DNA of 64,000 nt from Salvator merianae (taxonomy: Eukaryota > Chordata > Lepidosauria > Squamata > Teiidae): the NCBI GenBank assembly GCA_003586115.2, contig QVOM02000021.1, positions 14,793,953-14,857,952 on the forward strand, read 5' to 3'. The position numbers were made by a program, and so were the translations under genes. A model generated the notes under the pieces. The model was not told where the DNA came from. It ran no database searches and saw only the letters and a list, made by a program, of their open reading frames with translations. Below, one piece after another: positions 12,291 through 24,634 of this stretch (positions are counted from its first letter, which is position 1; each line of letters starts with the position of its first letter).

Positions 12291-13656
12291 TCAGCCAGGC
12301 CTGTTTTAGATTGGTGGGAAGACATGTATTGCAACAACATGTGCAAGGTTTATAAGTTTGGATGCATATTTAGAAATAATTACTATAATATAAATAAAAC
12401 TACAGGATGCCTCACTACAGGAAGAAGACTTGCTCAGTCTGCTGTCCACAGACTAAATGGTGATGGGTAATTTTAAGAAACTCCCTGTGGTTCCTTTCTA
12501 GAGCTATAGATCTTTAAATATAGTAATATAGTAAAATATAGTAAAAGAAGTCTGCCCTACTTGCCTCTGAATTAAAAAGTTTTATTTATCCCCTTCACCA
12601 AATTAGATGTACTTAAAAGGCAGAAGTATAATGAACCTGAACAATTTCAGTGTGGCACATATGTTCCTCTGAACCACAACAATCTTCACCATTTCAGAAG
12701 TCAGCATAGACAAGCAAGAGAGCTAAAGAGTCATCTGTAGGAATAAAAAGTGCCATATCAAATTGATTCTCTGAGCAGGAGGGACGAAACTACCGTCCTC
12801 CAGCTGAAGCCGAACTAAGCTCCCATCATTCCAAACTAGCTGGGCTCTTGATACTGCAGTTCAGCGATATCTGAAGAATCATGGCCGTATCATATTAGAA
12901 CAAATATTTCAATATTGGGCACACATACTAGCAAGTTCTACAAATTGTGCAGGGATGGAAGAGAACGAGACAGGTACTAGCACGCCTACAAGATACCGTA
13001 TTTTAAATAAGCATACTTTTTTAATACACTAGGTTAATCATCTACCATTTTTCACTCATTAGTACACGATGTGTTTTATACATGCAGCTTTTTTAGAACA
13101 CAATTGTAAAAAATAAAATCACTGAAATACCACTATTTCCAAAAGACAGAAGGATGAAAGCAGTACAACAGAATATAGTGTGTTCTTACAGCTAGGTCCA
13201 ACACGTAGAATAATAGAGCTGTCACTGCAAGTTGAGTCATGAGGAACACATTCAATTTATTTAAAATCTGTTCACTGGAACAGCTTTCGCAAGATTCATA
13301 TCTGATTTCATTAGCAGCCTCGGGGATGCAACAGACACACCATTTTGCTTGAGCTGCCTTAAGTGCAACATAAAGCACTTAACGCAAGGGCACTAAATCT
13401 TAAATTAGTGGGCAACAAAATGGAGCAGTCAGATGCACAGTTCATTTGGCAGTGACAAGACTGTTTTCAGCAGACAGCAGTGAAAAGTTTCCAGCAAGAG
13501 TCAACCGAAGAGGTTGCACAGTTTAGTAGGTGACAAAGTAGATCGGGAATCAACAGCTCAGAACAGCTCCTGGCTCTGAGCTCTGAGGTTAATGTGTAGT
13601 CTGGGCCACATACGCCCCCCCCCCCCGTTCACCCTACCTCTTTCCAAGGCCACCAA

Positions 13657-13960
13657 CTAGAAATGTGTAAATTTCGGTTCACAGCCAAAAATTCAATCAA
13701 ACAATTCATGTTTGCAGATATTTGTATGGAACTCAGCATGCAGTGGTTTGCATGTCCAGAAATTCGATCAAACCGAACCCGTCTCTTGCTTGTGAACACA
13801 AACAATTTGATTGAACAGTTTGCGTTCACTGTGTTTTTGCCCATCAAAAGGGTTTCTTTTTTTTAAATGGGAAAAAATATATTTTTTTCTCTAGTGAACA
13901 AGTTAGGAATCAAATGCAAACAACCATTTGTTTGATAAAAAAGTTTGCTGGTGGGTGTGT
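13657..13960. repeat. AT-rich repeat-like tract
   Basis: Begins tagaaatgtgtaaatttcgg, reminiscent of the TAGGGATGTGC ends elsewhere, and carries reiterated caattttgattgaac and attcgatcaaac-like words. No right terminus or second copy is seen. Confidence 0.3.
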
Positions 13961-15954
13961 TCTGTTAGTTAGTTCTTCTGTACAATTCTTCACACTCAGA
14001 TAAGGTGTTCGCCGCCATTACTATGGCCTCCCTTTCAACTGCTACCAACAAGTTGCAAAATCACTGTAGTATACACACAGAAGTAGTGAGACCCCTAGAG
14101 GCCATACACAGAATATAACATATTGCTACAGGGTGTTCAGTTCCACGGAGAACTGAAGATGCAATTTTCATTCAAGCACATCCCTGTCACCAACCATTGG
14201 GTACCTGTGGGTATATTTCAGATTTTAAGAGCATTCCATGGGTGCCCCCCCCCCACTTTTGTCTCCCAGGCTGTAAATGGGGAAAGGAGCTCAAAAGAAA
14301 GAAAGACATCAACAGACGGATTAACTGTACAGCAGGCAAGCTTATTCAATTGCACCCTTTTCTCTAACACAACAGTACTGCTAGCACAGGGCTACTACTA
14401 GGGCATATGTAAACCTGTTTGTTCCTTAACAACACAGCCTTTTTCCTGTTTCTCTTTGCTCTGCTTTTGAGCAAGCAGAAAAATATGGTTCTAGCAACAG
14501 CCTGGGTCCCAGGATAGAAAAAGGAGTGGGTGGATTGCTGTGAAACAGACATTAGCAGAAATGTGTTAGTAGAAATTGTAGTGTTTGGCAGAAACTTTTA
14601 GATCAAACAGCTCAATTATCTCTGAATGCTTGATATAACTTGCTAGGAGCAAAGGTGAGCTTTTAACTTATGCCCATCATCAAACTTGAGGCAAAATGCC
14701 CATGGTGCATTTACATTTTTGCCTCTTACAAGTCTGTTGCAGGCAGTCAAACGCAACAGGGAGGGCTTATCAAAAAAGTGGTTGGGGAATGGAAACTTTT
14801 CAGTGAGACAGAAGGCAAGGAAAGGTGAGAGAGGAGAGAGAGAGAGATCTATGAAACCATATGGAAAAATCTCCTAGCAGCAACGAGTGGTTTCATTTTT
14901 GTGCCACATTTGCCTCACCAGACACAGTTTTTAAAGCAGAATTGAAAAGTTTCTACTACAGCAAAATCATACATAAATAAGAGATTCGTGGCAAATGTGG
15001 ATTACAGCCTTTGTTATCTTCATTTTTTGCAGAGTGCTTTTTATAGCACCGAAAGCGCTTCTCTGACCTTTTTCCATTTCATTTTCATCATGTGGCTGAA
15101 GACATGCATTTGTACAGAATTCTATGCGCATTGCAAGAAGATGTTTCCCAACTTTTTTCTGCACAGTTGCATCAACCATTTAGTTCAGTTCCAGCCGCTA
15201 TGAGAGGGAAGTACTTTTGCGCTGTTGCGCAGTATTGCTAATAAAAATTATACAGTTGCAGATGGATTCCAAAATAAACGTATGCAGATGTATGAGTACA
15301 CAAACCTTGTATGCATGATTTTATCATTTATATATATTTTTTGCTACTTATTGTACTTGTGGAGAGCAATTTATTCAACAAGTATACCTATACGCACCAG
15401 TAACTTGCACCTCCTTCATGTGCATGTTGCATTCTTTAATGGTTTTTTCCTAATTCATCCACTTTATTTTGGAGAGGGTGGATGACATCCATTAATTATT
15501 AATCATTAATCATTCAATTTGGTGGAGGGTGGGAGAAGCAGTCTTTGTTCCGTGCTGGAACAGAGATGATACACAGGTTGCAGTAACCTGTCATTAATCA
15601 TTTCAGGGAGGAGTTAACAGTGGGGAGGCATGAGGGTGGAACAAGAGGATCCACTTTAGATATGCTAATGTTTTAGTGTGTCCAGAGAACAAAAGCACTT
15701 AATGTGCATTGAGTATTTTCAGTATATCCTTCCCTGAAGTGAATTTGATTCATTATTGAAGCGGAATCCATTTTGAAGCATGAGATAAGGGCTTCAGTGT
15801 AGCAAAGGCCTTATCTTCAGCAAGCAGGACAAAAGAAATATGTTTATGAAGAATTGTGACCAAAATAAAACAAAACACAACAATATCCACCCTGTATGTT
15901 TACCTGTTTCCTCAAGTGCAGGCAGGTACACAGAACAGACAGCACATGCACAGA

Positions 15955-16112
15955 GGTGGAAAAGCAGAAAAGAGGCTAACTGAGATAGACTACTGGAATG
16001 TCTTTGGAAGAGTTACAAGATCTTACTAAAGATAGGCCATAATGGTGAACACTGATCCACACGATCATGAGAAGTCAACTCCAATGTGACAGCACCTGAC
16101 CTTGGGAGAGGA
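15955..16112 (+). mobile_element. BovB LINE 3' end
   Basis: actactggaatgtctttgga with agagttacaagatcttactaa is close to gactattggaatgtccttgc with agagctatgagatcttg at 34930-34965, which follows a recognisable BovB RT C-terminus. It is followed by gatcatgagaagtcaactcc, a BovB 3' UTR word. Confidence 0.55.
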
Positions 16113-17929
16113 GATGCTGGCAGGAGTTACCATCCATATAGAACAGAACAGAACAATCACAGCAAAACCCAATATAGGGTCAAGCAGCACAAGCTAATAA
16201 GCCAATTTCAAGCCACAGTGTCAGATCACAGTTTGACTGGCAAAGGTTCAGACATTCAAACAACTCACAGAGTTGAAAAGCAAGACCATATTGTTAATTC
16301 AATATAGAAAAATACTTCTCTGAGTTTTTATGCAAAATATATTCCTTTAACTCAAGATACAGTGGTTTGTTTATCAATCCTTTTTGCTCAAGTACACACT
16401 TTCAATCAAATAAAAACCAAGAAGAGAATCATGCCAAAATTTTGCTATAAACATGTTGCTATAGTAAATGATGCCCTATTATCTATCTAGGCACTTCTGG
16501 AAAAAGATACTTGCTCAGTTATACACTTACTAATATCATTCATTCATTTTTATTTGTTTTGTGTGTGTGCATTTCCTGAATGACTAAGTCTGCCATACGG
16601 AATCCAGATCAGTGTTCCTGTAACTTTAGTGACTGTGGACAAAAAGGAATTTCAGCTACATCTACTGAACCTCTCATGAACATCTATTTAAGATATTGAT
16701 TCCTAACTTACATTCTATATAGCAGTTCCATTTTTGACACGGCAATTTGTTATGGCGTTATAAGATACAAATGAAGAGTCTGCAACAAGAACTATCATGT
16801 TATTATCGTTGTTTTCCAGGCACTAAAACCAACATGCATTATGCTATAAAACCAGTCACATAGATTGATAGCATACCTTTTTAAAAAAAAATGCAAAAGG
16901 CAATTAAAAGGAAAAAGACACAAGTGAGGCTGATTCATGAGACACAAGAGTGTTGCACGTGCGCATGTGCACACACATTGAACCCACTTAAAACATAATT
17001 GGCAACTGGTCTATTGTTGTAGCAGTGAGCAGACATGATCCTCAGAAGCACACACTTTCCTTGAATCCTTTTTTCTCTTCCAGCAGGAATTTTCTGTTTC
17101 TGACTCTCTGCAGCTAGTCAGACTGCCCAAACCCAGACCAGTGGTGGCTAATCTTACAGCTATGGATTGTTGAATCAAACTACAGTTTATGAAGCTGCCA
17201 TGCAGCATTTAAACAAACTAGAGCTAGGATTAGCCTTAAAGTTTGGACACAATGCCAAACTGTAGTTAAAATTAAAAGTGGAAGCTTCCCATCCCCTCCT
17301 TGCAGCTGAACATATTTGAAGCATTTCCTTGTTTTTATTCCTTTATGCCACTTCTAGTCCCCTTTAGTCTGTGGCCCCCTGTATAATACGTAGGCTCATT
17401 TAAAATATCCACACTGGGAGCACACATTAGTTTTTCTGCAGCAGAAGCAGCAAAAGATAAACATGAGTACAGACTCTCTCAGATTCTAAATGCCTAATGG
17501 CATAAAGGGACTTTGCCCTGCAGTCGGTCTCACCAGGGAGTCTAATTATTCTTCAACATGGGAGATATCATAGGAAAGGCCCAGAATTATGCATTCAGAT
17601 AATATATATTCAATCTATTAAGAAGAGCAAGTTATCATTCTTGTTCTGATAAATTTACACCATGCAGCAGAGGAAAAGGAAGCCAAGGAAAATAGCTTAG
17701 GCTTATGACTTTTATCCAGTCACCAATCTGTGAAGCATTATTGCTTTTCCATATCACAATGGAAGAATGAGCTTTTATTGACTCTCAATAACAGTTGCAA
17801 TTTTGCAAACATATAGGAAAACTTCCCAATTTCATACTCAAGAAAAGAAAGAGAGGAATCTGGATTGCTGCCATTTAAGGACTATAAAATCAAATGGCAG
17901 CTGCTTCAGGGTGGCAAAAACATTTACAG

Positions 17930-18030
17930 GTTTAAGATATTTCTGTACCATCCTCATGCAGAAAATCTTGGGGTGGTTCACAAAACCATAAAAACCTCAC
18001 AATAAAACTATTAAAAAATCAATAGAATAA
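17930..18030. repeat. probable LINE/SINE 3' UTR piece
   Basis: tcttggggtggttcacaaaa followed by ataaaaacctcacaataaaa resembles the reptile LINE 3' piece (cagggtgggttgcaataaaa) at 46262-46350. Confidence 0.35.
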
Positions 18031-18060
18031 AGATTAAAATTAGCACAAAAACAATAAGGT

Positions 18061-18085
18061 GATATTATATTATATTATATTACAA
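18061..18085. repeat. (TATTA)n microsatellite
   Basis: Four to five TATTA-type units. Confidence 0.85.
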
Positions 18086-19004
18086 TATTAGGTGATCCGA
18101 AGGAACAATTAATGGATCAATAGTACAAAAATAAATCCAAATTAAGGAAACTTCTACTTCATTTCAAATTTCACTCCAATGGCAGCTACAGAAATAAGCC
18201 ATAATTGGCCTGTGAAGTTTTGGACTGTAATGGTCATCCACCTCACCTAGCGCATTAATGGTAGCTACGGCTAAGGCTGCTATAGTCCAAAATACCTGGT
18301 AGGAAGGCTACTCTATTCTGCTTCTAGCCACAAGGCACCTTCATCCAAACACCAGTATAGGAGTTATTTAAAAACTAGGTTACATGATCTTCAACATGCA
18401 TAGGTGGCTTCTCAAATAAAATACCTTGAAGTTAATGGAAAGTTATGGCTCTAGTATCATGGCTGCAGTAAATGTGCCCCATTTTGCAGGGGAGAGGAAT
18501 TGACTTGGAGGACAGGAACTACTCAGTGCAACTTCCTGTTGAATGAGAAGCCATATAAAGAGTTTCTTGACAGGCAGTCTCCTTGTCCCACAAAATGATA
18601 TGTATACCCTACTGCCACATTCCTGGGACCACCAGACTCCACAAATTAAAAAATGCTTAATATGAGGAGTCTTCCTTGCACTTCTCTAATATAATTCACA
18701 CCTGATTTCCCACAATCTAAATTAAATTAGGATGCCAGACAATAACTGAGCTAAGTGAGAAAGAACAAACTAAAGAAGAATCTCCAGCTAATTCATTGGC
18801 AGTCCATGGATTATTTATCTAGGGTCAATGGCAGCAGAGCCAAAGCACATTATGGTGAACAGCTGACCTTGCAGAAGTGGTTTAATGGGCCACCACTGAG
18901 ATAATCTGACTTCTTTTTTAAAGTCTACATGCATTCATCTGTTCCCAACAATCACTATATGGTTCTTGAAAGACAAAAAGGAGTGTGTGGGGAGGTTTGC
19001 TTAC

Positions 19005-19232
19005 CCAAATCTGTAGCTTAATTCTTTTCTCGTTTTTGAAAACCGTTTTGACTTTGAAATCGATCCCAACGGTGCTGACAAAAGCTGATGTAAAGGAATC
19101 GTCAGCGTAGCGGAACAAAAATGAGGTTTTTCCAACGCTGCTGTTACCAATGATGAGTAGCTTGAACATGTAGTCAAAGTTCTGATCTGAAGTGTCCTTT
19201 TGACCATATCTGGTGTCTTGTGCAGAAGCCAT
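19005..19232 (-). CDS. RAB3C: RAB3C coding exon 2 (GTPase N-terminal part)
   Basis: This is a 228-nt exon of 76 codons, phase 0 at both ends. A pyrimidine-rich tract and CTACAG precede its first codon (ATG at 19232). It ends at TGG|GTAAGC with the donor at 19004-18999. The product runs from [10 protein letters not shown] to KLQIW and holds the P-loop GNSSVGKT (exon residues 29-36) and the switch I region with [10 protein letters not shown] (53-62). The DTAGQE switch II motif must begin in the next exon, outside the window. Identity to RAB3C rather than RAB3A, B or D rests on the MASAQD start, the SFTSAF segment and VFKNEKR, plus the linked RAB3C-type exon 1. RAB3 proteins bind GTP, attach to synaptic vesicles by C-terminal prenylation and work with RIM and rabphilin effectors. 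An open frame continues into intron 2 to 18918 but is intron read-through. Confidence 0.97.
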
Positions 19233-19717
19233 CTGTAGTTTTCAGAAAGGAGAAGGAAGGGTTGGTTTGTTTTTAGTAATGTCTCTTCTGCAGTAGTTCA
19301 AATCAAACTTCTTATACCTGACTGAATTCCTCTGTGTGACAGACATGTCAGAATATTAGAGGGCAAATTTAATGAGCTCTGAAATAATCCTCCCCACTTT
19401 CTCAATAATCCAGATATCCACATTCAACATTTCCAGTCCATAGATAGTAGCAGAGAAGCATATATAGCAAGAAGTTCTAGGTCATTACCAGTGACAAATG
19501 TTAACTGCTGATAGGTGCTGAAAAAAAAAACGATAGCTGGTTGCTTAGCACAGTGTTAATTAGCTTTGCTTTCACAAAAATGTTGAGGAACAAGTAGCAT
19601 CACTGCAGTCAAAATTAATTGCCGTGAAAAGCAGAACATGCCCAAGAGCAGCTAAGTCAGGAGAGGATGAAATGAGAAAGCACTTTGAGGGTTCATTCTG
19701 CACAAAATAAATAAATT

Positions 19718-19737
19718 CTGTGTGTGTGTGTGTGTGC
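19718..19737. repeat. (TG)n microsatellite
   Basis: Uninterrupted TG run followed by gcgcggggg, in RAB3C intron 1 near exon 2. Confidence 0.9.
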
Positions 19738-20334
19738 GCGGGGGCACGCATGTGTTGCAACCTAAAGCCATTTGGGTTATTCATGAACTTCAGGTCTAAT
19801 TTACAAAAGTTTGGTCTTTCCTATGAATGCAATGGTTTCTAACAAGATGCACATCTTGCTGTAACTCAGCCATGGATAGTAGCACTGCTTGAACAATTTG
19901 ATAAACCTTCATTTTCAACTGGATTTTTAAAAATCCACCCGTTTGAATGTTGCATCCTCTTGAATTTTCCAGAATTATTGTTTTGTGCAAATGTAAGACC
20001 TGTATCCCCATGCAGTTTTATTGTTCAGATATATTCCATACATATGTTGTTTCCTACTCACACATGCACAGCTTCTAGTGCATATAATGGCTGCATTTGT
20101 ATACAAACTACATATACATGTATGCTGTGCCTACATGAACTGCATGTGAATGCAGTTTTGTGTATTTGAATGATGCACTTTCAATAGACTGAAACCTATT
20201 GAGACATTCAAGAAATTAGCTTAAAAGCAATCTTTTGGTTTTACTCATCCTTATGCTGCTGGTGATGAGGTGATCCAAAAGCATCTGATTTGTATTCCTT
20301 GATTCCTGTATGTTCTGGTGTTTGTCTAATTCAT

Positions 20335-20455
20335 GGAAGACCGAACTACCATTGGACTTGCATATGAGGCTGGCTGGACACTGTGAGAGCAAGGCCCGGG
20401 GGCCATTGATCTGATCAAGCAGGGTACTCCTTATACTCTTATATTCTTATGTTGT
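20335..20455 (+). mobile_element. CR1-type LINE 3' end, short
   Basis: Decayed gctggctggacactgtgaga and gatctgatcaagcagggtac, ending in cttatattcttatgttg; same 3' end type as 62437-62594. Confidence 0.5.
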
Positions 20456-20520
20456 CTTTTATAGATACCTTTCCACCATTATTAATACTCTCATTAATGA
20501 ATAACTGAAAGATTTCCAAG

Positions 20521-20713
20521 CAGCGGCGGTGCCTGCCTTTAAGAGCGGGTGTTCACTCGCACGCCATAGCCGTTTGCGGGGCCACCGTAGTGACGCAGCA
20601 GGTCGCTGCGACCTGCTAGGCGACCTGCTGCGTCACTACGGTGGCCCGGTGGCCCCGCGAACGGCTATGGTGCGCGAGCGAACACCCGCTCTTAAAGGCA
20701 CGCACCGCCGCTG
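20521..20713. mobile_element. hAT-type foldback MITE
   Basis: A 193-bp, almost perfect palindrome starting CAGCGGCGGTGC and ending GCACCGCCGCTG, flanked by an exact 8-bp direct repeat TTTCCAAG (20513-20520 and 20714-20721). An 8-bp duplication with CAG...CTG ends is the hAT signature. It is very CpG-rich with few decayed CpGs. The centre contains a second nested palindrome around gcaggtcgctgcgacctgc. Non-coding; it would need a transposase in trans. Confidence 0.88.
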
Positions 20714-20796
20714 TTTCCAAGGTGCCCAAGAGCCCATTTTGAAAACCGCCATTGTGTTCACATACATAGCTTGCATAGAATTCCCCTACTGATGTA

Positions 20797-21241
20797 GGCT
20801 GCATCCAGACAGGGTCAAAATCCTGTAATTATTGTACCTAATTTGCCAGATAGAATCATGGTGCACCTGATACAGTCCTGGAATATAGATCCGATTTACC
20901 GGATTATTGTTATTCTGGTGAAGTTAACTATTGTAGCACAATATCCTGTTATTCTATAATTGCAGCTCTGTCTGGATTACTGTGCGAGAAGTACAGCAAG
21001 AGCTCAATGTGAGCTTTTGCTACCCAGAAATATTTCACATGATACTATTGGTCACCTGCACAGTACAATGGGAGGGTTAGCTCATGAAGAAAGAAAATCT
21101 TGTAGCTGTATACACTGCTGCTGCAAATGCTAAAATGCAGAATATCGACCTAATGTCTAAACAATGTGTGATAATTCCAGATGTGCTTTAAACTGGTAAA
21201 TCAATATATTGTGGAATAAATAAGTGATGTCTGGAGGCAGC
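20797..21241. mobile_element. long form of the GGCTGCATCCAGA MITE
   Basis: Left end ggctgcatccagac, right end ggaataaataagtgatgtc with tggaggcagc, the same termini as the 120-bp element at 3201-3320 but with a longer, unrelated interior. Non-coding. Confidence 0.65.
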
Positions 21242-21572
21242 TATAGAAAGAAATCAGTACAAAGTTTTTAATCCTTTATGTATGGCAAAGCCAATGTGTT
21301 AAGTCCTAAAGAGTATAACTGATGTTGGAATTCAAAGTGATGAAAAATGTTCATAATTAATGGAGGGAGGAAATATAAGTGAAAATTCTGAATAGTCCAG
21401 TAATACTCCAAGTTCGTTCTATTTATCTCAAAGTGACACACAATATCCTTATATAGCACTGTAAAGCAGGTTGTACCAAGGGTCAATGACTTGTTCATGG
21501 TTACCTTCAGAGCTATGTAAAGATCTGCATATCAGAATATTTTTGGACTCAATCTAATTCAAGGATCACAGT

Positions 21573-21752
21573 GGCCCTTTCTGCACTTGGCTTTATTCTG
21601 GACTATATCCCAGAATAGGGACCTGCTCTTCACATCCTAGTGCAGATTATAGCAGGACCCAGGTGGGGTCTGCCATAGTTCAAAGCAGCATGCAGATGGC
21701 AGATCCCTATTCCAAGATATAATCTGGAATAAGGCCAAGTGCAGAAAGGGCC
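21573..21752. mobile_element. GGCCC/TGCACTT MITE, copy 1 of tandem pair
   Basis: Left end ggccctttctgcacttgg, right end ccaagtgcagaaagggcc. A hairpin TATTCTGG (21594-21601) / CCAGAATA (21610-21617) lies just inside the left end. Flanked by AGT on both sides, a 3-bp target duplication. About 180 bp, non-coding. Confidence 0.8.
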
Positions 21753-21758
21753 AGTCAT

Positions 21759-21939
21759 GGGTCCTTTCTGCACTGAGCCTTATTCTGGATTCTGTCCCGG
21801 AACAGGGACCTGCCATCTGCATGCTGGTACATACCATGGCAGGCCCCACCCAGAGCCTACTGTAGTCTGCACCGGCATGTGGATGGCAGGTCCCTGTTCC
21901 GAGATATAATCTAGAATAAGACCCCATGCAGAAAGGGCC
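21759..21939. mobile_element. GGGTCC/TGCACT MITE, copy 2 of tandem pair
   Basis: Left end gggtcctttctgcactgagc, right end gcagaaagggcc. The interior is the same type as copy 1 (ttattctgg, gacctgccatctgcatgc, gatataatct), only 6 bp away from it. Non-coding; open frames across the pair are incidental. Confidence 0.8.
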
Positions 21940-23829
21940 ATGATCCAAGCCCACAGAGGAACCAGATCTGCAAAGGCCTAAAACTAGAAAAGTGAGTAGC
22001 TCATGGCCAATGATGATGCCATCTAGAGGGCAAACAAAGAGAACACAGAGAATCCAAGAAGGAACTAAATATACAAAAAAATCCAATGACTCGGTAATAA
22101 TACTGTGTGTCAAAGACATTAAAATGTTATCAAAATAACCTATATCATCTAAATGTATAAAATATAGAGTACAATAGTGGCTCATAATATAGCTTTGGGG
22201 GTTTAATATATGTTATGGACATATGCTTGCTTATATTTGATATGGTGTTCACATGGTATGGATTCTTTTTATCACATTTTAATAAAGCGTGACATAGTAT
22301 TATTACTTGGTTATTGGATTTTTGTTGTTGTCCTGTCTGTGGATTCTCTAGTTTTGCTCCCCCCCGCCCACGAATCTGTTATTTTGGGACTTTTGTATGT
22401 ATATATCAACTAGATGCAGCCAACCTATGCCCCTCCAAGTATTACTGAACTACAGCTTCAAAACAGTGATGCCCTGAGCCAGTTTTGTTTAGAACCAGGG
22501 TTCAGTTCAGTATCAACATTTCATTTGTTTGAAGCCCCCTTCCCCTTTCATGCTCCACCACTGCACCTGGCCTCCTGCTACTCCTGCCTAGCTGCCTTCC
22601 ATCATGCCTGCTCTCCTGTCCTTCCCCACAGAGCATGTGGACTCCCCCCATTCCATCTGTGGCCTTATCTTCTCTGCCATACATGCATTTTGAGATGGCC
22701 CAGGCTGCAGGCACGGGCTCCCCTTTTTATTACCAGTGCACTTTGGAAACCTACTAGGTCTTCTAGGAGTGGAGGACCATGGGTTCTCTCAGAGGGCCAA
22801 GTGCACCTCTACATTCCAGAAAGCTTTTAACTTAACCAATCACATCTAACTGTTTGACAAATTGGCTAGCTGGTTCTGGGTCAAACAGTTCAATCTATGC
22901 TCAGTTTTGGTCTGCTAATAACTAAACCAGGATTTTACATTTGCGCTGAAAGGCAAAGAATGATGGGACTGTTGTTCAGTAACATCCAGAGAGCCATCAT
23001 ATTGTCTTAATATAAAGCACCCTCTTCAAAGGCCTGTAGGCCAGAGACCAGGCTACCTTACAGCTCCCATTGCATATGCCTGTTCTTCATTGTTGTCCAC
23101 AAACTAATTTAGGGCAAATGTCCAGTACTTAAAGTGCCCTTTCCTGTTTTACAATTCTGCTTACATGTTTTAACACTATTTATAGTTCTTTAAAAACATT
23201 CTCTGGATAATAACATTGGATCACCAACCAATATTTTCAATCAAATGAACTGCAGAGCACTTCAAGGAACAAAGTTTATTTATGTATGCATGTATATATA
23301 TGTGTGAGTGTGTACTTGTATAATAATCATAATTCAGAATGTCCCTGACTCAAGAATTACTGCTACTATCACTTCACAGAAACAGACACCCACTTATCTC
23401 TTTGGTAGAAACATAACTACTTCCATTCAAAACTCCTGTATGTTATTTTCCTTCTCCCCGCTTTGGGTATTAATGGCCAGAGGTCCTGAAAGGAGGGGAT
23501 CTTAAACTTGGGGAACATCCCCCAATCCCTTATAATTAAAAGAAGGGTTTCATTCAGATTAAGATGTATCTTGCATTAATAATTAGATTTCAGGCTGTCA
23601 AAAAGCATAAAATCTTTTAAATGACTTTGTTAAAAAAACATTTACATTGGTACTAAACAGGAAAGATCAGCTTGCCTCCCCATCCTTAATAAACCCCAGG
23701 AAATCTGAGATGCCAAACCTAACTATCATTTTGCAACACAACACACCAATGAATAGAGATCCACCATTTGAAATCCAATTCCAGCAACAGTTGATTTCAT
23801 TTGCATGCATTATCAATCTGCACTTCTAC

Positions 23830-23933
23830 AGTCTGTCTGGGATGGTTTAGTGAATCCTGCATTGAGCAGGGGCTGGACTCAATGACCCTGGAGGTCCCTT
23901 CGAACTCTATGATTCTATTCTATGACTCTATGT
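23830..23933 (+). mobile_element. CR1 LINE 3' terminus
   Basis: gtctgtctgggatggtttag, gcattgagcaggggctggac, ccctggaggtcccttcgaac then attctattctatgactctat. It is the last ~100 bp of the same CR1 family as 57680-59055, with the diagnostic ATTCTATG tail. Confidence 0.88.
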
Positions 23934-24634
23934 GCAGAAGCTGACTATAGGTATCTGTCCATCATCTTGGTACTTGCTGTCCCACAAGGCAGTGGGTGAA
24001 ATTTCAGGGTGAAAGAACAGGCAGAAGGATAGCTGGAGGACAAAGCAAAAGCAAGACAAAGTATCTTGCAGTGCCTAAAAAACTGTGGTTCAAGCTTCTG
24101 TGTGGGAAATGGATATCCGTTGTGTTGACTAGAGATGGGAAAGAACATTTTAACACATTCTTGAAGCCAAAGGCTACTTACGGCTGATTCAAACTAGCCT
24201 CCAAAGACTGTAATTTGCACTCATTTGTGGGAGCCCAGTCATACTGGAGGTTACACCACTAAGGACACCTACCAGTATTGGGGAATTATGTAAAAAGTGG
24301 GTAGTCTGTGCATGAGCTATGCACACTGCATCTGACAAGACTGGGATGCACAGCATAGCCTGTATGACTTTTGTACAAAGAAACTGTAGCATATTACTCT
24401 GCTGCAGGCTCTTCACAATTAAATTTCAAATGATTAGTAATGGCAAATGATTGTTGATGGATAGAAAGCATGCATAACTTCTGAATTCAATTCACAAAGC
24501 CAATCATGCAGAATTTCTAAAGGAATAATCCTTTCACCATTGTTTTATATTTTTGACTGAAAAGGTAGAAAGAGTCCCCCCCCCCCATGCTTTTGTACAT
24601 CTGTGCATTATATGAATTATTGGTAACTATGACC

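Larger units (their letters stand above)
1..19004 (-). other. RAB3C: RAB3C intron 2 (partial, 5' part)
   Basis: Sequence downstream of the exon 2 donor; exon 3 was not found, so the intron runs past position 1. Individual repeats are listed separately. In 1-589, 1715-2830, 3321-4457, 5423-6034, 6239-6910, 7096-8933, 9473-9778, 10391-10849, 11407-11816, 12291-13656, 13961-15954, 16113-17929 and 18086-18998 I see no gene or clear element. They are ordinary AT-leaning intronic DNA with scattered short homopolymers. A degenerate piece of the palindromic ACTACAACTCCCA-type element may lie at 12783-12880. The unexplained tract 14967-15203 is open in several frames but shows no recognisable domain. 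Confidence 0.85.

Noticed and set aside
14967..15203. Conserved non-coding element candidate
   Set aside because: Slightly higher-complexity sequence only; conservation cannot be judged without alignment.
18918..19004. C-terminal continuation of the exon 2 frame
   Set aside because: It follows a consensus donor and lacks the expected switch II motif, so it is intron read-through.
21637..22185. 182-codon open frame on the minus strand
   Set aside because: It runs through the two tandem MITEs and has no recognisable domain.
22414..22830. 138-codon open frame on the plus strand
   Set aside because: Low-complexity H/P/C-rich composition, no family signature, no splice or promoter context.
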